DNA of 64,000 bases from JAUIET01 sp039111475 (GCA_039111475.1 JBCCIP010000002.1:1-64000); one strand, 5' to 3'; counted from the stretch's first letter, positions 18,773-28,005 are shown. A program made the numbers and translations. Notes: generated by a model not told the origin, from the letters alone.

Positions 18773-20008
18773 ATGTCCGCAACGCCTGAACTCAATAACG
18801 ATAAGCTCATGAATCAATGGTCTACGGCCCTGGCGGCAATGGTGTTTCAGGCTCTGGGAATAGGCTTGATCAGCGTGTATGGTTTTTACGTCACTCCTGT
18901 CTCAGAGCAGTTCGATGTGAGTATTGCAACAATGAATTTGGGCTTAGCGGTATTGCTGTTGCTAAGCGGACTCATGTCGCCGGGTCTGGGTCGCTTTGTA
19001 GACGGGGCGGCTCTGCGCCCGGTTATCTTTGTGGGCGCCTGCATTGTCGCGCTTGGATTGGTCTCGGCCGCTCTTGTAAACAGCTTCGCTATGCTGATCG
19101 CCGCATTTCTGTTGTTTTCCGTGGGTATCGTTTTGTATGGCCCGGTTGTTTGCAATCTGCTTCTAATACGCGGTTATCAAACGAACAGAGCCAGAGCGCT
19201 TGCAATCGCGGCGATGGGCGTGAGCTTTGCTGCCATATTGTTACCTCTGCTGGCGGCCGCTTTGTTGAATAGAATGCATTGGCAGGTGAGCTTGATGGTG
19301 CTGGCTGGTATTGTCGTGATCGGTGTTGGTGGTGGGGTACTGTTTTTGGTTCGCGAACCTAACAGAAGTTCGCTAAACGAAGGGGACCAAGATGCTGACA
19401 TGCAAGCCAGCGGTGCCCGCTTCTTAAAAGACACTAATTTTTGGGTAATGGGCTTAGTGACAGCTCTGCTAATGTCTATCATGTCATTGTTTGCGGTGAT
19501 TCTGGTGCCGCATTTTCTAAATGTCGGGCTTGATAATTCGCAAGCGGCCATACTGATGGCCGCCAGTGGCGCTGCTGGCTTGTGTGGTAAAACCAGCCTG
19601 GCGTACTTGTCTGATCGAATTCGTTCTCATGTAAAAACTCTGGCGCTGGTTCTGTGTGCAGAGTTGTTACTGGCGTGGGTGGTGTTACTGTATTTCGAAT
19701 CGTTGAGCATGATGGCGTTGGCAACGGCGATGCTGGGTTTTGGCCACGGTGCGTTCATACCGCTAATGCCTTACATGAACAGTGTGTTTTTCGAAGAGCA
19801 CACTCTGGGTCGTATTAGTGGTTTGCACATGGCCATGATGATGCCACTAGCGTTGATTGGCCCCTGGTTAGCAGGCCGTCATTTCGATCAAAATGCCAGC
19901 TACAACGGTGTATTTCTAGCCCTCAGTGTCGCTATGTTGATTGCGTTGATCAGCGTTATTGCGCTGAGAATGCGGGATTCGTCTGCCGCCGTCGTCCCAG
20001 GCTCATAA
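18773..20008 (+). CDS. MFS transporter
   Basis: A 411-residue protein with twelve predicted helices. The loop after helix 2 (GRFVDG) and the matching loop in the second half (YLSDRIRSH) follow the MFS pattern, and the sequence resembles monocarboxylate/oxalate-type (MCT/OFA) members. The gene is divergent from the enoyl-CoA hydratase and lies 67 bp upstream of the flavin oxidoreductase gene on the same strand, so the pair may import and then reduce the same compound. The substrate is not evident. Confidence 0.85.
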   Translation: MSATPELNNDKLMNQWSTALAAMVFQALGIGLISVYGFYVTPVSEQFDVSIATMNLGLAVLLLLSGLMSPGLGRFVDGAALRPVIFVGACIVALGLVSAALVNSFAMLIAAFLLFSVGIVLYGPVVCNLLLIRGYQTNRARALAIAAMGVSFAAILLPLLAAALLNRMHWQVSLMVLAGIVVIGVGGGVLFLVREPNRSSLNEGDQDADMQASGARFLKDTNFWVMGLVTALLMSIMSLFAVILVPHFLNVGLDNSQAAILMAASGAAGLCGKTSLAYLSDRIRSHVKTLALVLCAELLLAWVVLLYFESLSMMALATAMLGFGHGAFIPLMPYMNSVFFEEHTLGRISGLHMAMMMPLALIGPWLAGRHFDQNASYNGVFLALSVAMLIALISVIALRMRDSSAAVVPGS

Positions 20009-20051
20009 ACCCGCTTGCCGGAAAAATGTTTTAAGCTTAAAATAATTTTTT

Positions 20052-20062
20052 CAGAGACCGTC
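20052..20062. repeat. Short palindrome before the OYE-like gene
   Basis: GAGAC-C-GTCTC is a perfect 5-bp inverted repeat 14-24 bp upstream of the ATG at 20076, next to a TTTTAAGCTTAAAA palindrome at about 20029-20042. These could form an operator or a leader hairpin for the oxidoreductase gene. They are short and could be chance. Confidence 0.3.
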
Positions 20063-20075
20063 TCAGGGGTAATCT

Positions 20076-21527
20076 ATGTGGAAACCGGCAGAACGCATAA
20101 AGTACACGGCGCTGGATGATCCATGGCCCAGTGCCGAGGAAGCGGCCAGCAGTAGCTTATTCACACCGCTCAATGTGGGTCGATTGCATCTGCAGCAGCG
20201 CACCTGGGTACCAGCCATGGTGCCGTGGCGCTCAAACGAAGAAGGCGAAGTGACCGAAGACGTTCTTCAATGGTATGAACGTTTCGCGAAAGGGAAACCT
20301 GGCGTATTGGTGGTAGAGGCAACGGGTATTCGCGATATTCCCAGTGGTCCCTTACTACGTATTGGCGATGATCGTTACATCCCGGGTCTGCGCAAACTTG
20401 CAGACATTGTGCGTGAAGCCAGTGAGGGTCAAACACGACTATTGATTCAGATTATTGATTTCCTCAGCATTCGTCGCCGACCGGATCCGCAAAAATTCCT
20501 GCAACGTTTCCTGGCTGTTACGGACGATCATCGAGCGGCGCTGAATTTGACGAATAAAGCAAGCGAGGATGACGTTAGGAATGCGCTGTTAGACCTGAGC
20601 ATCGAGCAATTATCAATTGTGTTAACCGCAAAAGAGATGGAAGACTACTCACACGGTTATCGCGAACGCGTAACGGACACAGACATTCAAGAGATAGCCA
20701 ACTTACCGAAAACCTTGCCAAACTTGTTTGCGCAAGCCTCGCGTCGCTCCGAAGAAGCCGGCTTTGATGGCGTTGAGCTACACTATGCGCATGCCTACAC
20801 AATGGCCTCATTCTTGTCTGCCACCAACACTCGCACTGATGGCTACGGCGGTGTGAAAGAAAATCGCGTACGACTTGCACTGGAAGTCTATGAGGCGTGC
20901 AGGGCACAAACCTCTGACAGTTTTGCAGTGGGTTGTCGCTTTCTCGCCGACGAAATTATTGAACAAGGTAACGACGTTAGTGCCGCCAGCTATTTTGCTG
21001 AACAATTTGCGCGTGCCGGAATGGATTTTTTGTCTTTATCTCGTGGCGGCAAGTTTGATGACGCCAAGCAACCGAAAGTGGGCTGGGCAGCTTACCCCTA
21101 CACGGGCCGAAGTGGCTATGAATGCATGCCCGGTTATATATCTGACCAACAAGGTCCTTTTGGACGTAATGTAGAACCGGTTGCCGGTATTCGCCAGCAT
21201 GTGCGTCATTGTGGATTTGATACCAAAATGATTGTTGCCGGGGGTATCCATACTTATCGTCAAGCTGAACGGCTGTTGGAAGACGACAAAGCAGATATTG
21301 TCGGCTTCGCGCGCCAGGCCCTGGCGGACCCTGATTGGTTTGAAAAAGTACGCACTGGCCGGGGTAAGGAAATCATGCTGTGTCGTTACAGCAATTACTG
21401 TGAAGGTCTGGATCAGAAACACAAGCAAGTAACTTGCGAGTTGTGGGATCGCGAGCAACTGGATGAACCCGGTATTGCCAAAACAATTGACGGCAAACGT
21501 CGTATGCTCGCTCCTTCATGGTCTTAA
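20076..21527 (+). CDS. NADH:flavin oxidoreductase (old yellow enzyme family)
   Basis: A 483-residue FMN TIM-barrel protein. An N-terminal segment is followed by SLFTPLNVG, WVPAMVPWRSN and the substrate-binding pair in VELHYAHAY (two His four apart). The C-terminal phosphate-binding part has AGGIHTYRQAERLL and DIVGFARQALADPDW. Such enzymes reduce activated C=C bonds or nitro groups with NAD(P)H. A central stretch of about 110 residues rich in charged helices (about 125-230) is longer than in short OYEs. No C-terminal Fe-S/FAD module (as in 2,4-dienoyl-CoA reductase) follows, though Cys residues occur near the end (LCRYSNYCEG). Confidence 0.88.
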   Translation: MWKPAERIKYTALDDPWPSAEEAASSSLFTPLNVGRLHLQQRTWVPAMVPWRSNEEGEVTEDVLQWYERFAKGKPGVLVVEATGIRDIPSGPLLRIGDDRYIPGLRKLADIVREASEGQTRLLIQIIDFLSIRRRPDPQKFLQRFLAVTDDHRAALNLTNKASEDDVRNALLDLSIEQLSIVLTAKEMEDYSHGYRERVTDTDIQEIANLPKTLPNLFAQASRRSEEAGFDGVELHYAHAYTMASFLSATNTRTDGYGGVKENRVRLALEVYEACRAQTSDSFAVGCRFLADEIIEQGNDVSAASYFAEQFARAGMDFLSLSRGGKFDDAKQPKVGWAAYPYTGRSGYECMPGYISDQQGPFGRNVEPVAGIRQHVRHCGFDTKMIVAGGIHTYRQAERLLEDDKADIVGFARQALADPDWFEKVRTGRGKEIMLCRYSNYCEGLDQKHKQVTCELWDREQLDEPGIAKTIDGKRRMLAPSWS

Positions 21528-21613
21528 TCATTTGCTTATCTTTACCATAGGGCTTGTGAAGCGAAGAAAACAGTACTGAGCAATGCCAGCAATATCCAGT
21601 TCCTCCAAGGGCA

Positions 21614-22633
21614 CTAGCTAGTGAGTCTTCCAATCGTTGAGTCAGGAACAGGCAATTTGTTCTTGTACAAAAAGTTTGGATTGAACAATTTGCTTTTGTA
21701 GCGTTCGCCGCCGTCACAGAGCACGGTCACAATAGTGTGACCTGGCCCCATTTCTTTGGCCATTTCAACAGCGCCCGCAATATTGATGCCCGCTGAGCCG
21801 CCAAGTAACAGTCCTTCGTTCAATAACAAATCGAACAGTATTGGCAGTGCGTCTTCGTCTTCAATGCAGTAGGCCATATCCAGCGTTGTATCACTGATGT
21901 TTCCTGGCAGGAAACTCACGCCAATTCCTTCCGTGATCGACCGCCCCGCGCTTTTCTCCAGCGTGTTATTACTGAAGTAATTGTATAAAGCCGAGCCAGC
22001 AGGGTCGGCGATCGCTATTTTCACATTTGAATTGCGCTCCCTGAGCGCGTCTGCCACTCCTGCAAGCGTGCCGCCAGTGCCCACAGCGCATACGAAGCCA
22101 TCTACTTTGCCATCGGTTTGTTCCCAAATTTCCGGCCCGGTTGTGTCGCGGTGAATGGCGCGGTTGGCGGGATTGTCGAACTGCCGTGCCCAAATAGCAC
22201 CGTTGGCTTCACTTTTCTTTCGACCAACGGCGATCTGCTCGGCCATATGTATATAGTGGTTGGGGCTACTGTATTCGTGATCTGCTACCAATATAAGTTC
22301 GGCGCCAAGAATATCCAGGCGCTCAATTTTCTCATCGCTCTGCGACTGCGGCATAACCACCACACTTTGGTAGCCCATGGCATTGGCTAATATTGTCAGG
22401 CCAATGCCAGTGTTGCCGGCAGTCCCCTCAACTATTACGCCACCCGGTTGCAATTCGCCGTTTTTCTCGGCCGCTTGAATGATACCCAGTGCCGTGCGGT
22501 CTTTGACAGAACCACCAGGATTCAGAAACTCAGCCTTACCATAAATATGGCAGCCGGTTTCTTCGGAGACCTGACGCAGATACACCAGCGGCGTGTTGCC
22601 GATCAGCTGCGTCATTGTGTGTTTTTCTGGCAT
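21614..22633 (-). CDS. PLP-dependent cysteine synthase-like protein
   Basis: A 339-residue fold-type II PLP enzyme: IGNTPLVYL near the N-terminus, the PLP Lys44 in PGGSVKDRTA, the EGTAGNTGIGL loop, the phosphate-binding GTGGTLAG loop and a late GGSAGIN segment. These match O-acetylserine sulfhydrylase/cystathionine beta-synthase catalytic cores. The ATG at 22633 is chosen because AGGAG lies 8 bases before it; an in-frame TTG at 22648 would overlap that site. It lies 48 bp downstream of the reductive-dehalogenase-like gene on the same strand. The exact reaction (cysteine synthesis or a related beta-replacement) is open. Confidence 0.9.
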   Translation of the reverse strand: MPEKHTMTQLIGNTPLVYLRQVSEETGCHIYGKAEFLNPGGSVKDRTALGIIQAAEKNGELQPGGVIVEGTAGNTGIGLTILANAMGYQSVVVMPQSQSDEKIERLDILGAELILVADHEYSSPNHYIHMAEQIAVGRKKSEANGAIWARQFDNPANRAIHRDTTGPEIWEQTDGKVDGFVCAVGTGGTLAGVADALRERNSNVKIAIADPAGSALYNYFSNNTLEKSAGRSITEGIGVSFLPGNISDTTLDMAYCIEDEDALPILFDLLLNEGLLLGGSAGINIAGAVEMAKEMGPGHTIVTVLCDGGERYKSKLFNPNFLYKNKLPVPDSTIGRLTS

Positions 22634-22681
22634 GTTATTTCTCCTCAAGCCGCAGTATACGGAACCGTAGCTTGCTCTGCA

Positions 22682-23863
22682 TTAACGAGTGCTGGCCCAC
22701 CAGTTACTCGATCGCGCCCTGCTGCGATTCACAAAGCGGTCGTCAAGCCATAGGGCAACTGCGCGCAGAGGACCACTGGCAAGCTTGCGCCACAATCGGT
22801 TGTGCCAGTGCGTATAGTCCCGATTAAACGGGCATACCCGGATGCAAATAGAGCAGTCGGAATTCTGATTAGCCCAAAAAGTGAAGCACTTCTCTGCGTC
22901 AGTACTCCATTTACTGATCCCAATAATATTCGACTTGTTGTACACCTTGTCGGACGGCGGGTCGAACGGCAAGGCTTTTGGTGGGCAGGCTCTTGCACAA
23001 CGATCACAAATCTCACAAAACTGTTTAACACCCCAGTTGTTTGGCTCGTTATTCACCAATGGCATATCAGTAAATATCTTGCCCAAGCGCAATCTTGGTC
23101 CGAACTGTTCGGTGATCAACAGGCTGTGCCTACCCACTTCACCCAAACCAGCTTGTGCTGCAAGCGGTATGGCCAGTGCGGAATCATTCATGGTCGCGTA
23201 CGCGCGATAACCCAGGTTTCGAATGTATTGCGCAAGTGTTAGCAAGGTGACGGAGTCATTTGAGTAACCCATGCCAGTGGCCGCACCCGAGAGTGCCGAC
23301 GGAACTGTTTTGGTTAAGCCTTCATCCATCGCTTCACCCGTAACGATGACATGAGGCAAATCCTCGGGAATGCCGGAAGGCTTGCTATTGTGTGTTTCAC
23401 TGCTAAATACGCCGTCATACATCCAGCGTTCGTCATAAGCACAGACACCAAACAAATCAGCACCGCACAATGTGGCCACTTTCTTCAATTCCGCGGTGGC
23501 TTGTTCTGCGCTGTCGAACTTGTAAGGCTGCTCTGCGCCTGCTTCGTGAACGCTAAAGTAATCGAAAAAGCCTTCTTTGCGGTCGTGCTCTTTATTCAGA
23601 TCGCGCAGCACATTGGTGACATGCCAAGACGCATTGCGCAGCGCGTAGTCACGTTGGTCGAAGCCATCCGAGGAACGCGTTTTTGCAAATGGCATTGAGT
23701 AGCCTTGAAAGAAACGATTTGATTTCTCAGAGCTAACTTCCTCGTCCCATTGGGTGCGGCAGAACATGTCCAGTTTCTGGTCAAATCGTTTGAAATTATC
23801 ATCTATTGCAAAGCCGGTTTTGTCGTCGACTGGCTTCCAGTGTTTGCGGTGTGGGCTTGTCAA
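22682..23863 (-). CDS. Reductive-dehalogenase-like 2x[4Fe-4S] protein 1
   Basis: A 393-residue protein of the RdhA-like family. A corrinoid-domain-like middle part contains AAQAGLGEVGRHSLLITEQFGPRLRLGKIFTDMPL (seen as pieces at about 232-265). Two ferredoxin-like clusters follow: CEICDRCARACP, and a distant Cys plus CSICIRVCP. There is no Tat signal and no adjacent rdhB-type anchor, so it should be cytoplasmic. The only start in reach is TTG at 23863, and the N-terminus is uncertain. The family includes respiratory and catabolic dehalogenases and the related epoxyqueuosine reductases, so halogen removal is not proven. It is followed at 48 bp by the cysteine-synthase-like gene. Confidence 0.75.
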   Translation of the reverse strand: MTSPHRKHWKPVDDKTGFAIDDNFKRFDQKLDMFCRTQWDEEVSSEKSNRFFQGYSMPFAKTRSSDGFDQRDYALRNASWHVTNVLRDLNKEHDRKEGFFDYFSVHEAGAEQPYKFDSAEQATAELKKVATLCGADLFGVCAYDERWMYDGVFSSETHNSKPSGIPEDLPHVIVTGEAMDEGLTKTVPSALSGAATGMGYSNDSVTLLTLAQYIRNLGYRAYATMNDSALAIPLAAQAGLGEVGRHSLLITEQFGPRLRLGKIFTDMPLVNNEPNNWGVKQFCEICDRCARACPPKALPFDPPSDKVYNKSNIIGISKWSTDAEKCFTFWANQNSDCSICIRVCPFNRDYTHWHNRLWRKLASGPLRAVALWLDDRFVNRSRARSSNWWASTR

Positions 23864-23963
23864 AATACACTCGGGTGATATCTTTCTCCCGGTAGTATAT
23901 CCTCAAACTGCGTTAGCGTGCCGCGTGGCCCGTTCCACCGCTACTTTGGTACTCCTCAGAAGA

Positions 23964-25193
23964 ATGAACACTGAAAGAAATGCCCTGTCATCGGTAGGTG
24001 GTATTGCGATTATTGCGGGTACGGCGGTGGGTGCAGGTATGTTTTCACTGCCTATTGCCTCTGCGGGCATGGGCTTTCAGTGGGCGGTGGCTTGTCTATT
24101 GTTGACCTGGTTTTGCATGCTGCACTCCGGGCTGCTGATTCTTGAAACAAACTTGAATTTTCCAGTGGGTTCCAGTTTTAACACCTTCATTGGCGAAACT
24201 CTTGGACCGCGCTGGAATGCCATTAATAACTTGTCGCTGGTGTTTGTGCTTTACATTCTGTGCTACGCGTTTATTAGTGGCGGTGGTTCGATTGTGTCGC
24301 ACACCGTACAAAAAACAGCTGGAGTGACCATCACGCCGGCATTCGCAGGCTTACTTTTCTCATTGGTGATCGCTTCACTCGTTTGGCTTAGTACGGCTAT
24401 GGTTAGCCGGGTTAGCACGATTCTGATCACCGGCATGGTGTTGAGTTTTGCGTACTCTATTTCGCAGCTTTCCTTAGGGATTGAATCCTCGTTGTTGCTA
24501 GATAGCAGTATGGATTACGCCGTATTTTCGTTTGCAGCACTTCCTGTTTTTCTAACGGCCTTTGGCTTTCATGGAAACATACCTAGCCTGATGAAGTACT
24601 ACGGCAAGGACCCGGCCATTATTATTCGTTGCATCAAAGGCGGTTCACTGGTTGCACTGGCTGTTTACCTGGTCTGGCTGGCAGTCACTCTAGGGCAACT
24701 GTCCAGAGAAGATTTGCGGGCAGTAATGAGTGAGGGTGGAAATATTGGCCCAATGGTGGCGGCTATGGGCGACCGCAGCGACAATAAGACAGTATTGGCC
24801 TTGCTTGATGTGTTTGCGAACTTCGCCGTCATTACCTCGTTTCTGGGTGCGGGCTTGGGTTTGTTCGATTACGTGGCGGATAAATTTGGCTTTGCTGATA
24901 ACAAGTCGGGTCGTTTCAAATCAGCCGCCATCGCATTCGTGCCGCCAACCGTCGCAAGCCTGCTAGTGCCCAATGGGTTTATAGTCGCAATTGGCTACGC
25001 AGGCTTGTCAGCAACGCTGTGGGGAACATTGGTACCCGCTGCTGCGGCGCACAAGAGTCGACAACAATTTGGCAACCCTTTGTTCAGAGTATGGGGTGGC
25101 AACGGCCTGTTATTGTTTATGGTTGCCTACAGCGTACTGATAGCAGCCTGCCATATTCTTAGCACGCTTGGTTACTTGCCTGTGTTCACTTGA
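23964..25193 (+). CDS. Aromatic amino acid permease (HAAAP family)
   Basis: A 409-residue protein with about eleven membrane helices, matching the Mtr/TnaB/TyrP family: GGIAIIAGTAVGAGMFSLP at the first helix is the family signature, and AFGFHGNIPSLMKYYG lies near the middle. It imports tryptophan or tyrosine with protons. The ATG at 23964 (MNTERNALSSVGG) is chosen because the longer frame back to 23754 lies inside the divergent dehalogenase-like gene and shows no transporter features. It converges with the acetolactate synthase gene, with 50 bp between them. Confidence 0.9.
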   Translation: MNTERNALSSVGGIAIIAGTAVGAGMFSLPIASAGMGFQWAVACLLLTWFCMLHSGLLILETNLNFPVGSSFNTFIGETLGPRWNAINNLSLVFVLYILCYAFISGGGSIVSHTVQKTAGVTITPAFAGLLFSLVIASLVWLSTAMVSRVSTILITGMVLSFAYSISQLSLGIESSLLLDSSMDYAVFSFAALPVFLTAFGFHGNIPSLMKYYGKDPAIIIRCIKGGSLVALAVYLVWLAVTLGQLSREDLRAVMSEGGNIGPMVAAMGDRSDNKTVLALLDVFANFAVITSFLGAGLGLFDYVADKFGFADNKSGRFKSAAIAFVPPTVASLLVPNGFIVAIGYAGLSATLWGTLVPAAAAHKSRQQFGNPLFRVWGGNGLLLFMVAYSVLIAACHILSTLGYLPVFT

Positions 25194-25243
25194 ACGGGTG
25201 CAGCATTGTGTGGCAACCCGAAAGACTGAGCGAGTATCTTTTA

Positions 25244-26962
25244 TTACCTTAGCGATTTGTCTTCGATCATTTCGTGATTGGCTGCTCCAGGTGGCACCAT
25301 GGGTAGAACCAGTTCATCCTCATCAATTGGACAAGCAATCAGTGTTGGCTCTTTGCTTTGCAAACTCTGCGTCAAATTGAAGCGTGGTTGCTCGCTCTGC
25401 GCTAGATTGAAACCTGCAACACCCATTGAATGTGCTGCCATCACGAAATTGGTTCTTTGCTGAAATGCGTTCGCTTGAAAATTTCCCTGGTAAAACAGCT
25501 TCTGCTGCTGACGAACCAAGCCCAGATGGCCGTTGTCCAATACGCAGATTTTAATATTGAGCTGGTGTTCTGCAACGGTTGCAAGTTCTTGAAGATTCAT
25601 CATCAAACTGCCATCACCGGTAAAGCAGACAATGGTTTTATCTGGTTCGGCCAGGGCGCAGCCTATGGCAGCGGGTAAGCCAAAGCCCATAGTACCTAGC
25701 CCTCCAGACGTGACAAGCTGGCCAGGCCATTGAAATGGAAACGCCTGCGCAACCCACATCTGATGTTGGCCTACATCCGTAGTAATTATGGCGTTGTCGT
25801 CCAGAACGTCCGCTATGTGATTAATCAGACCATAGGGTTGTAACAGGGAGTCTGAATCTGCTTGCCTCAGACCGCGTGTTTGTTTTAACTGTTGCGCTCG
25901 TTGCAACCATACGGGGTGTCGTTGATGCTTAGGTTTTTGTTGCCGCCGATTGAGTGCGGTGAGAAATTGTAAGGCGTCAGCCTGAATCGCGAGTGATGGC
26001 TTAATGATCTTACCCAATTCCCGACTATCAATGTCTATGTGAATTACGTCGGCATTTGGACAAAAAGTGCTTGGCTCTCCAGTTGCCCTGTCATCAAATC
26101 TGGCGCCGACTGCGAGTAGACAATCACATTCCTGCAGTAAATGATTAGTGTAGGGAGCTGCGTGCATGCCAAGCATTCCAAGACTGAGTGGGTGCCCGCC
26201 AGGCAGAGCACCTAGCCCCAACAAGGTGTGCGCGACCAGTATTTCATTGTTCTCAACAAAGTGTTTCAGCGCCGCTGATGCGCCCGCTTTAATCACGCCT
26301 GCGCCAGCCAGAATGATGGGTTTGTGTGCCCGTTGCAGACTTTCCAGAACGCCGTCCAGCGTTTCCAGGTCTGTCTCTTGTGAGGCAATTTGTGTGCTTG
26401 CTTTCTGCGCGTTAGAAACGCTCATTTGTTGCAGTTGAACGTCTTTAGGTATGTCTATGGAAACCGGGCCAGGCCTACCCGACTGCGCTATCTCGAATGC
26501 TCTGGGTATAAGCTCTGCCAGTTCCTCAACTGATCGAACCATGCAGTTGAACTTGGTGATTGGCGCCATCAGACTTGCCGTATCCAGTTCCTGAAATGCA
26601 TCGGTGCCGAGTAAATGTTGCGAGACCTGGCCCGTTATTGCCACCAATGGAATGGAGTCCATCTTTGCATCGGCAACCGCAGTTAACAGGTTGCTTGCAC
26701 CCGGACCAGAGCTTGCAATGCACACCTGAGCTTTTCCAGTAACTCTTGCCATGCCCTGTGCCATAAACCCCGCCCCTTGCTCATGCCTGGCGAGAACATG
26801 GGCGATGGAGCTGGCACCCAAGGCGTCATACACAGGCAGAACAGCACCACCAGGAACACCGAACACCGTTGTGACACCTTCGGCTTCCAGTAGATCAATG
26901 ACCAGTTGTGCTCCGGTCATTGTTTTTTGCTGGCTGGCTAATTCGTCTGCTGTACTGCTCAT
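25244..26962 (-). CDS. ilvB: Acetolactate synthase, catalytic (large) subunit
   Basis: A 572-residue ThDP enzyme: catalytic Glu61 in ARHEQGAGFMA, the central FAD-linked domain, and the ThDP-Mg motif from GDGSLMMN to VLDNG in the C-terminal domain. It condenses pyruvate (or pyruvate plus 2-ketobutyrate) in valine/isoleucine synthesis. The ATG at 26962 is chosen because AAGGA lies about 9 bases before it. No regulatory small subunit (ilvN, ilvM or ilvH type) follows; the next gene is the convergent permease. A promoter, a Val/Leu-rich leader peptide and an intrinsic terminator precede the gene, which points to attenuation by branched-chain amino acids. Confidence 0.93.
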   Translation of the reverse strand: MSSTADELASQQKTMTGAQLVIDLLEAEGVTTVFGVPGGAVLPVYDALGASSIAHVLARHEQGAGFMAQGMARVTGKAQVCIASSGPGASNLLTAVADAKMDSIPLVAITGQVSQHLLGTDAFQELDTASLMAPITKFNCMVRSVEELAELIPRAFEIAQSGRPGPVSIDIPKDVQLQQMSVSNAQKASTQIASQETDLETLDGVLESLQRAHKPIILAGAGVIKAGASAALKHFVENNEILVAHTLLGLGALPGGHPLSLGMLGMHAAPYTNHLLQECDCLLAVGARFDDRATGEPSTFCPNADVIHIDIDSRELGKIIKPSLAIQADALQFLTALNRRQQKPKHQRHPVWLQRAQQLKQTRGLRQADSDSLLQPYGLINHIADVLDDNAIITTDVGQHQMWVAQAFPFQWPGQLVTSGGLGTMGFGLPAAIGCALAEPDKTIVCFTGDGSLMMNLQELATVAEHQLNIKICVLDNGHLGLVRQQQKLFYQGNFQANAFQQRTNFVMAAHSMGVAGFNLAQSEQPRFNLTQSLQSKEPTLIACPIDEDELVLPMVPPGAANHEMIEDKSLR

Positions 26963-26992
26963 CCTCTGTTTCCTTTTCAAGAGTTTTAGGGC

Positions 26993-27027
26993 AAAAAAAA
27001 CCCCCTTGCGGCTGTGCCGAAGGGGGT
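26993..27027 (-). terminator. Attenuator (rho-independent terminator) before ilvB
   Basis: On the minus strand CCCCCTTCGGC, loop ACA and GCCGCAAGGGGG form a strong hairpin with one bulged C, followed directly by eight T. It ends 30 bp before the ilvB start, so it would stop transcription before the gene unless the leader mRNA folds another way. Confidence 0.9.
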
Positions 27028-27051
27028 TTGGTGTTTGTTGCTAGCAACCCG

Positions 27052-27150
27052 CTACGGCATAAGTTTCCTCAAAACGACCACAAGCACACAGACCAGCACC
27101 GAGAAAATCGGTGCATCAAGCAGTGTGTTAATTCGTGATGATGAGTTCAA
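27052..27150 (-). CDS. Branched-chain leader peptide of ilvB (attenuation)
   Basis: A 32-codon frame with a TTG start at 27150 and TAG at 27054-27052. Residues 15-27 read IFSVLVCVLVVVL, giving six Val and three Leu codons in a row of thirteen. The stop lies 25 bp before the attenuator hairpin. A perfect 7-bp hairpin (GCACCGA, loop TTTTC, TCGGTGC) overlaps codons 13-19 and fits the pause/protector stem. This is the layout of known ilv leader peptides. The start codon is uncertain: GGAAAG just before TTG is only a weak ribosome site. Confidence 0.8.
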   Translation of the reverse strand: MNSSSRINTLLDAPIFSVLVCVLVVVLRKLMP

Positions 27151-27213
27151 TGTCTTTCCGTTACGAATCCATTGGTTGTGCAGCGGTGCTTTGCCAGACA
27201 ACCTTTCCAATTC

Positions 27214-27242
27214 ATAGTATGCGAGCTAATGTCATTGGTCAA
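27214..27242 (-). promoter_or_regulatory. Sigma70-type promoter of the ilvB leader
   Basis: On the minus strand, TTGACC (27242-27237) and TACTAT (27219-27214) are separated by exactly 17 bases. Transcription would start near 27207, about 57 bases before the leader peptide start. The stretch from here to the GST stop at 27370 holds nothing else I can support. Confidence 0.7.
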
Positions 27243-27369
27243 GCCGGTATGCAATGCGCACACTGGATAGAGGAGTTGGCAGTGCTAAAACCTTTCGAAT
27301 ACGCAGAGGGTGTATTGTTGGACGCTGCTTCCTGGGTGGTAACGGCGAACGCTTAGGCCAGAGACCTAC

Positions 27370-28005
27370 CTAGGAAAACGTAGCACCGCACATGGCCAGG
27401 GTTTTAGCGACTGATTCCCGCTTTTCCAAGTTTTGAATATAACGCAACACGTTTGGATAAGCGTCAGGGTTTACACTTTCTTTGGCCATGTACAGGTTGG
27501 CAAACGGGCTCAATACTGACACATCGGCGATGCTGTATTGCTCGCCAACCAGATAATCCCGGCCTTCCAATCGTCCTTCGAGAAACTCAAACACCGCAGG
27601 TAACTTGGCCAGGCCATCTGCCACCGCGCTTTCGTCGCATTCGCCGCCCATCATCGGATTAACGACGCGATTAAAAAATATCTTACCGATCGCAGCGACA
27701 ATTTCTTCTTCCATGTATTTCTCATACCAAAGCGCCATGCCAAATTGCGCGGCATTTTCCGGATACAGGCCAGTTGGTCCATGTTTTTTCTCCAGGTAGG
27801 CGCAGATTACGGCGCTTTCGCCAAGGCTTACATCATCGTCGCGGTAAGCAGGAATTTTGCCTCTGGGATTAACCGACAGCAATAAATCAGTATTCGACAT
27901 GGGCAACACTGAGTCGTCATGCTCAAGTTCAATGCCTGCTTCGTTAATGTACAACAGCGTTTTTCGAACAAACGGTGAGAGATTGATGCCTAGTAACTGT
28001 GCCAT
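27370..28005 (-). CDS. Glutathione S-transferase family protein
   Basis: A 211-residue GST: thioredoxin-like N-domain with a candidate catalytic Ser in LSPFVRK, the cis-Pro region KIPAYRDD, the glutathione gamma-Glu contact pair in GESAVICAYLE, then an all-helical C-domain with YSIADVSVLSPF. It conjugates or transfers glutathione. It lies 36 bp downstream of the second reductive-dehalogenase-like gene on the same strand. Some GSTs remove halogens reductively, so the pairing is notable but does not prove that activity. Confidence 0.9.
   Translation of the reverse strand: MAQLLGINLSPFVRKTLLYINEAGIELEHDDSVLPMSNTDLLLSVNPRGKIPAYRDDDVSLGESAVICAYLEKKHGPTGLYPENAAQFGMALWYEKYMEEEIVAAIGKIFFNRVVNPMMGGECDESAVADGLAKLPAVFEFLEGRLEGRDYLVGEQYSIADVSVLSPFANLYMAKESVNPDAYPNVLRYIQNLEKRESVAKTLAMCGATFS

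Noticed and set aside
22682..23863. Epoxyqueuosine reductase (QueG) as the identity of the Rdh-like proteins
   Set aside because: QueG shares the fold and Fe-S motifs, but three divergent copies and the long WYVDFDKC segment fit the RdhA-like group better. Not fully excluded without a phylogeny.
27135..27356. 73-codon plus-strand frame upstream of ilvB
   Set aside because: It overlaps the promoter and leader of ilvB and shows no known pattern; the leader peptide explains this region better.
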